From the NCBI GenBank assembly GCA_965652145.1, contig CBFGTV010000062.1:1-20385 (forward strand): a stretch of 20,385 nucleotides of DNA, in the 5' to 3' direction. The position numbers and the translations under genes were made by a program. Positions 15,783 to 20,385 of the stretch are shown here, in pieces. Every line of letters starts with the position of its first letter. Position 1 is the stretch's first letter. The stretch comes from CBFGTV01 sp965652145. Its GTDB lineage: Bacteria > Bacillota > Clostridia > Peptostreptococcales > Natronincolaceae. The notes under the pieces are model-generated. The model was not told the origin of the DNA, did no database searches, and worked only from the letters and a program-made list of their open reading frames with translations.

Positions 15783-17525
15783 TTGAAAAAATATTCCGTG
15801 TCAAATGATCCTGTTAAGGGTAGCGGTAGAATCAAAGATTCTTTATATGATGTTGAAACTGAATACATGACTTCTCTGCTGGCTGAGGGAGAGACTGATC
15901 CCCTGGAGGAAAAGGAAATTATTTTTGAACCTGGAGAGATACTACATGGCTTATATCAGGTTCAAAGGCTTTTAGGGGAAGGAGGAATGGGAAGGGTATA
16001 TTTGTGCTTAAACCTAAAGCTGGGAAATCTCTGGGCGGTAAAGCATCTAAAGGCTTATAGGGGAGTAAAAAAAATCCCTGGAGAGGAAAATATTTTAAAA
16101 CGATTGAACCATCCTTATTTACCCAAAATTGTTGATCGTTTTGAAGATGATACTGGCATCTATATTGTTGAAAGCTACGTAGAGGGGATTTCGCTAAATA
16201 AAAAGCTTGAATTGGAAGGCCCCTTTACGGAAAAACAAGTGGTCTCATGGTCAATGCAGCTGACTGATGCCCTGGAGTATCTTCATTCCATTAAGCCCTA
16301 CCCCATCATATACCAAGACATGAAGCCCTCCAATATTATTATCACACCAGAAGATAAGGCGGTGATGATAGATTTTGGCGTTTCAACAGAATTTGCGGGA
16401 AAGGATCGTATAAGAAAATCGGTGGTGGGTATTACCAATGCCTTTGCTGCGCCGGAACAACACAGGGGAAGGGCAGACCCTCGTTCGGATATTTATAGTC
16501 TGGGGGTGATGCTATATTATTTATTAACGAAAAAGATACCGGTACAATGGCAAGAGGTTCATGGAATCATCAGTGAGGAAATGGAAGAAATATTGAAAAA
16601 ATGCATAAAAGAAGCCCCTGACGAAAGATACCAATCCATTATAGAATTAAGAGGGGACTTAAATCAGCATTTTTTAATGCTGCAGGGGGTTAATCCCAAG
16701 GAAGATCCCAAGAAATATCATCATCCTTTGAGGAACTTCAAAAGGCTGATTCTGGTAATGAGTCCTGAAGCTGCTGGGAAAACCACTGTAGCGGTCAACC
16801 TGGCCTATGGTTTCAGTCAGCGATATATTAGGACTGCATTAATTGATACTGACCTGAAAAAGAAGGATATTTACTATCACTTTGATCAAGAATACAGTGA
16901 ATGCCTATCGGGAATTAATCAAGAGAATTTTCTAGGCAGAGGCAAAAAAATTAATTCCTATTTAAAGGTCTATTCAGAGCATCGGGATGTAGAACTGAAA
17001 GTAGACTGGGAAGAGCTGTTGAATTTACTTAGTATAGCTAAAAATCATTCTCAAATGACCATTGTTGATCTGGGAAGCGACGTACCCCTTCAATTCCTAA
17101 ATAAATTGATACTGTTTGCAGATGAGGTATTGCTGGTGGTGGATCAAAGAGTGGGCTTTTTAAACCGTTTGCAGGAATTTTTAAGGGGATTGGATTTACA
17201 GGGAAAGGATATTAACTTAGTTATTAATCGATATGTTGAAGGACTACCAATCAATCTCAGGCAGATAAAATCCATATGTAAAAGGGTGATTACAGAAGAA
17301 GAAAGCTATAGCATATCAATCAATCAAACCTTTCTTCTTCCAGATGACTATACTTCTATTGTAAAGGCCTTGGCCGACAGAAGGCCAGCTATTGAAATCA
17401 AAGATAATCTATTAATGGCAGCCTTTGATGAAATCATCCAGTATTATTTTCCTGAAGAAGAAAATCAAACAGAGGGGCTATTCAAACAAATAACAAAACT
17501 ATTCGGCTTTTCCAATAAAGAGTAG
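15783..17525 (+). CDS. Hanks-type Ser/Thr protein kinase fused to a ParA/MinD-like (CpaE/TadZ-type) ATPase
   Basis: A 580-residue two-domain protein without a membrane helix. Residues ~55-300 are a complete Hanks kinase: glycine loop GEGGMG (65-70), K87 in WAVKHLK, helix-C Glu at 101/102, catalytic loop YQDMKPSN (D179, K181, N184; the usual His is Tyr), DFG 197-199, APE 223-225 and D236 in SDIYSLG. Residues ~320-560 are a ParA/MinD-class domain with P-loop SPEAAGKTT (K333), A' motif ALIDTD (355-357) and Walker B IVDLGSD (D429). The first signature lysine of the deviant Walker A is missing. The tail FKQITKLFGF resembles the MinD membrane-targeting helix. No PASTA repeats are seen, unlike PrkC. 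Start TTG 15783 follows AAGGTG at 15771-15776; no earlier in-frame ATG fits. First gene of the operon, so it probably phosphorylates or positions the secretion machine encoded downstream. Confidence 0.88.
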   Translation: MKKYSVSNDPVKGSGRIKDSLYDVETEYMTSLLAEGETDPLEEKEIIFEPGEILHGLYQVQRLLGEGGMGRVYLCLNLKLGNLWAVKHLKAYRGVKKIPGEENILKRLNHPYLPKIVDRFEDDTGIYIVESYVEGISLNKKLELEGPFTEKQVVSWSMQLTDALEYLHSIKPYPIIYQDMKPSNIIITPEDKAVMIDFGVSTEFAGKDRIRKSVVGITNAFAAPEQHRGRADPRSDIYSLGVMLYYLLTKKIPVQWQEVHGIISEEMEEILKKCIKEAPDERYQSIIELRGDLNQHFLMLQGVNPKEDPKKYHHPLRNFKRLILVMSPEAAGKTTVAVNLAYGFSQRYIRTALIDTDLKKKDIYYHFDQEYSECLSGINQENFLGRGKKINSYLKVYSEHRDVELKVDWEELLNLLSIAKNHSQMTIVDLGSDVPLQFLNKLILFADEVLLVVDQRVGFLNRLQEFLRGLDLQGKDINLVINRYVEGLPINLRQIKSICKRVITEEESYSISINQTFLLPDDYTSIVKALADRRPAIEIKDNLLMAAFDEIIQYYFPEEENQTEGLFKQITKLFGFSNKE

Positions 17526-17535
17526 GAGGATGGGA

Positions 17536-18333
17536 ATGAATCGGGAAAAACAAAGAAAATTATTAATTGCAATTATTGGTCTATTCTTTTTTTCTGGTAT
17601 ATTGCTATATTATCATCAATTTAAGATACCCAGGGTGGCCATGGCCGTTGAAGCAAGTGTTCGGGAAGAATTGGATGAAGATTTTATGCCAAAGGAGCTT
17701 GTCTGGGTGGTAGCAAAGCCTGATGGAATCGGCAAGTATACTGAAATAACCAGGGAGCTGTTTGATGAACATATTGTTCAAATCGAGATGCCCACTAAAT
17801 ACATAGTAGAAGGAGCTATTAAAGAAACGGAAGCCATCGAAGGCATGATTACAAAATATAATCTAAGCCATGGACAACAGCTAATCCATGATCAGTTTTT
17901 AACTAATGAGGATTGGTATGGTGATGATGAACGATTAAAGGAATTTACTGTCACCAGTCTGGTGGCCAATGAAGTAAAGAGTGGTAATATTGTGGATGTT
18001 TTAGTTCATTATGGTAATGGAGACTATGATGTTGTGGCATCGAAAATGAAGGTGAGAAAAATAATTGAGTCTGTAAATGATGAATTTGAACAGGATGAAA
18101 AGGACTATACCATCATTTTATCGGTAGATGAAGGGCAATATCGGGATTTAACCCTGGCCCAGGAGCTGGGAAATCTAGAAACCCGACTATATCACGATAA
18201 AGAACAGACCCAATCAATAAAAACCTTTGATTACCATAAGGCCCTCCAGCAGCAGCGCATGTCGATATTGAATCAAAAAGAAAATCATGGGGTGACAGAT
18301 CAGCCAAAGGATCTGATCGTCTATGATAATTAA
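17536..18333 (+). CDS. Membrane-anchored SAF-domain protein, CpaB/RcpC-like
   Basis: A 265-residue protein with a short basic N-terminus (NREKQRK), one membrane helix at about residues 8-26 (LLIAIIGLFFFSGILLYY), and an extracytoplasmic remainder. After the helix, a SAF-like region (VAMAVEASVREELDEDF, to about 115) precedes an RcpC/CpaB-like beta region (LVANEVKSGNIVDVLVHYGNGDYDVVASKMKVRKI). In Tad/Flp pilus systems CpaB/RcpC is a periplasmic assembly protein. A Gram-positive cell has no outer-membrane secretin, so here it would work at the outer face of the membrane. I chose ATG 17536 because AGGAGG (17524-17529) is six bases away; the ATG at 17530 abuts that site. The hydrophilic tail from about 220 looks disordered. 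Similarity is moderate, and context helps the call. Confidence 0.72.
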   Translation: MNREKQRKLLIAIIGLFFFSGILLYYHQFKIPRVAMAVEASVREELDEDFMPKELVWVVAKPDGIGKYTEITRELFDEHIVQIEMPTKYIVEGAIKETEAIEGMITKYNLSHGQQLIHDQFLTNEDWYGDDERLKEFTVTSLVANEVKSGNIVDVLVHYGNGDYDVVASKMKVRKIIESVNDEFEQDEKDYTIILSVDEGQYRDLTLAQELGNLETRLYHDKEQTQSIKTFDYHKALQQQRMSILNQKENHGVTDQPKDLIVYDN

Positions 18334-18345
18334 TGGGGTGAAAAA

Positions 18346-19182
18346 ATGCTAGTTGGTATCGTAGCCCCCAGAAGAGCCGTGGGGCAATCAGTAACGACAA
18401 TTAATTTAACGGCTAAGCTAACACAAATGATTAAAAGAAAGGCCTTAATTATTGACTTTCAGCAAAACCACGATATAGCCCATTATTTGAGTGATAGTCA
18501 ATGGACAAGGGGACTTGATGAATTTAAAACCCTACTGGATTCAGGTATGCTTCAAAATCCCATCCATTTTAATAAATGTGTAAAAGCAGTGAATCCAATG
18601 ATTGATATAATGGATGCCAATCGATGTTTTACAGTCAGTTTAGATGATATTAAAGCACTTTTGGAAATGGTTCGGTCAAGCTATCCGATTACATTAATTC
18701 ATATGGATTTTTTAGGTACGCCGGGATTCAAAGAGATTCTACGTCAAGTCCAGTCCATTATCATGGTCTTGGATCAAAATAAAAGAGCAATACAGTGTGT
18801 TAAACATCAACCCATGTATTTAGATGAAAAAGATAAGATTAGCTTTGTGATTAATCGTTGGATGGATCATTATACGGATGAAGTAATTAGATATAATGCT
18901 AAGGAAATTAAAAAAGATCTAAAAAATATGGGGTTTATCAATAACGAAATATATCGACTCCCCTTTGATCCATATCTTTTGAATGAATGTAATGATAACA
19001 GTATTTTAAATTATGCCTTCCATGAAATTGAAAATACTCAGGGGTACAACAGGGAACTGGAAAGAATGGCAAAATGTATTTTGACACAGGGCGGAGGCTT
19101 TTCATTGGAAGAAAATGAAAGGGAGGATAAGGGGGTTAAAAGCGTATTTAGAAGATTTTTAAACCCTAGGAGGAATTTTTAA
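18346..19182 (+). CDS. CpaE/TadZ-like ParA-family protein with a degenerate P-loop
   Basis: A 278-residue relative of MinD/CpaE ATPases: hydrophobic strand MLVGIVAP, P-loop position RRAVGQSVTTINL (residues 9-21), A'-like ALIIDFQQN (D38), Walker B-like LIHMDFLG, and later strands SIIMVLDQN and ISFVINRW. The lysine of the GKT/S motif is Gln14 (GQS) and the signature lysine is also absent, so ATP hydrolysis is doubtful. TadZ proteins with atypical P-loops are known as localisation factors. The C-terminus (VKSVFRRFLNPRRNF) is basic and amphipathic and could bind membrane. ATG 18346 is preceded by GGGGTG at 18335-18340, 12 bp after the CpaB-like gene. Its stop overlaps the start of the secretion ATPase (TAATG). 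Confidence 0.75.
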   Translation: MLVGIVAPRRAVGQSVTTINLTAKLTQMIKRKALIIDFQQNHDIAHYLSDSQWTRGLDEFKTLLDSGMLQNPIHFNKCVKAVNPMIDIMDANRCFTVSLDDIKALLEMVRSSYPITLIHMDFLGTPGFKEILRQVQSIIMVLDQNKRAIQCVKHQPMYLDEKDKISFVINRWMDHYTDEVIRYNAKEIKKDLKNMGFINNEIYRLPFDPYLLNECNDNSILNYAFHEIENTQGYNRELERMAKCILTQGGGFSLEENEREDKGVKSVFRRFLNPRRNF

Positions 19183-20385
19183 TGAAGCAGGAGTTAAAAA
19201 AGATAATCGAAGCGTACTACGCTAAAATAGAAGGAATTTATGAGGATCCTGATTTGTATGCAGGTATATATGGGATTGAACGGGATCAGGCAGCGAAAGA
19301 GCTGAAGGATTTCATTTCATTTAAAGACCAGGCTGTTCTGGGGGACTATCGGGCCAGGCGGCTGATTATAAGTCAATATGCTAAGGTGATTGAGGATGTT
19401 TTACAAATCAATGAAAGGCAATTGAGGGAAATTATTAATTTGAAGGCCTGGGAGAACAATGACAGCAGGGTATTATTTGAAATTCTGCTGGATCGATATG
19501 ATATTGGGCAGCTTATTGATCAATATCAATTTCACACTGTAATTTCAAGGGATGACATACTTAAGATATTTGCAGAAAACCTAGAGGAATTAAAGGATTA
19601 CGGGAACAAGGCAAGGGCAATTAAAATATTGGCCACATTGATTTATGCCCATGAGGATGGACAGGATGCCATCGATACCCTGCAGCATCACAATATAAAT
19701 GAAATTGGCATATTAGATAAGGATTACATCTATATCGTGTACCGAGGGAAAAAGATAAGGCTGGAATTTTTAAAAATTGCAGATAATGATACAATTATCA
19801 ACATTCAAAAGAAAACAACCCGAAATAGTAAGATACAATATGACGAACAAAATCCTACCGTGGTTGCCTCGAAAAATAATGCCAGTAGAATTACTGTGGC
19901 AGGCTATTCGGCAACGGCCGCTGACTCAGACCTATTATATAATGAGAGAATTTTTAATTTGAAAAAAATCACCCTAGAGGAAATGAAGGAAAATTATGGG
20001 ACATTAGATGAGCTCATTTACAATCTAATCATTATGAATCAAAAGGGTCGGGGCTCATATTTAATTTCAGGCAGTGATATGGGAGTGGGAAAATCTACTT
20101 TTTTGGCAGCCACCATAGAAAAGGTTCCCAATTATTGGGGAATTGGGATTTTAGATACCCAGGATGAGTTGCAGGCTCGAAGGAAGTATCCCTGGAAAAA
20201 TATTATTACCCTGATAGAAAACCCCAGGCGAACAATCGCCGAACAATTTCAGACAATGCTAAAAATGGCCAGAGATGTTCTGTTTGTCGGTGAGATTACA
20301 AAGTCTGAAGAAATCAGCCAGTTGATTAATTGTTGTTTACGGCTTAACGCCGGGGTGGGGGGGACGATTCATTTGTTTTCTCCCT
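19182..20385 (+). CDS. CpaF/VirB11-type secretion ATPase, 3'-truncated by the window
   Basis: An open frame from ATG 19182 to the right edge (401 complete codons, no stop), overlapping the upstream stop, with AGGAGG at 19168-19173. After a long charged N-terminal region of ~290 residues comes the type II/IV secretion ATPase core. Walker A is GSDMGVGKST (residues 297-306, K304), followed by an Asp-box-like LDTQDEL. The Walker B position is DVLFVGE (365-371), with Glu where VirB11/CpaF proteins have it, and the His box is GGTIH (H397). These hexameric ATPases power pilus assembly or secretion. The sequence is clearly divergent from typical CpaF (GGTGSGKTT is replaced by SDMGVGKST), and the N-terminus is not one I recognise. 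Platform proteins and pilins would be expected downstream. Confidence 0.82.
   Translation, partial: MKQELKKIIEAYYAKIEGIYEDPDLYAGIYGIERDQAAKELKDFISFKDQAVLGDYRARRLIISQYAKVIEDVLQINERQLREIINLKAWENNDSRVLFEILLDRYDIGQLIDQYQFHTVISRDDILKIFAENLEELKDYGNKARAIKILATLIYAHEDGQDAIDTLQHHNINEIGILDKDYIYIVYRGKKIRLEFLKIADNDTIINIQKKTTRNSKIQYDEQNPTVVASKNNASRITVAGYSATAADSDLLYNERIFNLKKITLEEMKENYGTLDELIYNLIIMNQKGRGSYLISGSDMGVGKSTFLAATIEKVPNYWGIGILDTQDELQARRKYPWKNIITLIENPRRTIAEQFQTMLKMARDVLFVGEITKSEEISQLINCCLRLNAGVGGTIHLFSP

Noticed and set aside
19777..19962. Small plus-strand open frame inside the CpaF-like gene
   Set aside because: It is out of frame within a longer, motif-bearing frame.
1..20385. CRISPR arrays, insertion sequences, tRNA or rRNA genes
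   Set aside because: I saw no spaced direct repeats, transposase-like proteins, terminal inverted repeats or tRNA cloverleaf pattern.

Overview
The window is a chromosomal segment of a low-to-mid-GC, endospore-forming Firmicute of the class Clostridia. An Alkaliphilus/Natronincola-like relative is my best guess, from gene order and protein style only. The supporting signs are an L27 ribosomal protein with a cleavable N-terminal extension next to its Prp protease, a SpoIVFA/SpoIVFB-like pair, a MinCDE system, and strong AGGAGG-type ribosome binding sites with frequent TAATG stop/start overlaps. Every gene I can support reads on the + strand.

Positions 1-5907 hold radC (5' end outside the window) and the cell-elongation genes mreB, mreC, mreD and a long penicillin-binding protein 2 (mrdA). 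A hairpin terminator overlaps the mrdA stop codon. Positions 5957-8310 hold the division-site genes minC, minD and minE, then mgsA (methylglyoxal synthase), ending at a probable terminator. rodA, often found in this cluster, is absent between minE and mgsA.

Positions 8414-10032 hold a degenerate M23 membrane protein (SpoIVFA-like) overlapping an M50 intramembrane protease with a CBS domain (SpoIVFB-like), the expected pair for processing pro-sigma-K in sporulation. Positions 10115-14204 hold a B12-binding-type radical SAM protein, its usual DUF2344 partner and ribonuclease G. Positions 14201-15259 hold a promoter overlapping the RNase G stop codon, an L21 leader RNA, and rplU, prp and rpmA. 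Two T-tailed hairpins follow in tandem.

After rpmA, where obgE is commonly found, the content changes. A 523-bp AT-rich non-coding stretch (15260-15782) carries the terminators, a good extended -10 promoter, overlapping palindromes and a leader of roughly 245 nt. Then comes a tight operon: a Hanks-type Ser/Thr kinase fused to a ParA/MinD-like ATPase; a membrane-anchored SAF/CpaB-like protein; a second CpaE-like protein whose P-loop lysine is lost; and a CpaF/VirB11-type secretion ATPase that runs off the right edge. This resembles the cytoplasmic and inner-membrane part of a Tad/Flp pilus or type II/IV-like secretion machine, with a kinase built into its ATPase. It is the most novel-looking part of the window. 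Pilins, platform (TadB/C-like) proteins and a prepilin peptidase would be expected beyond position 20385 and are not seen here.
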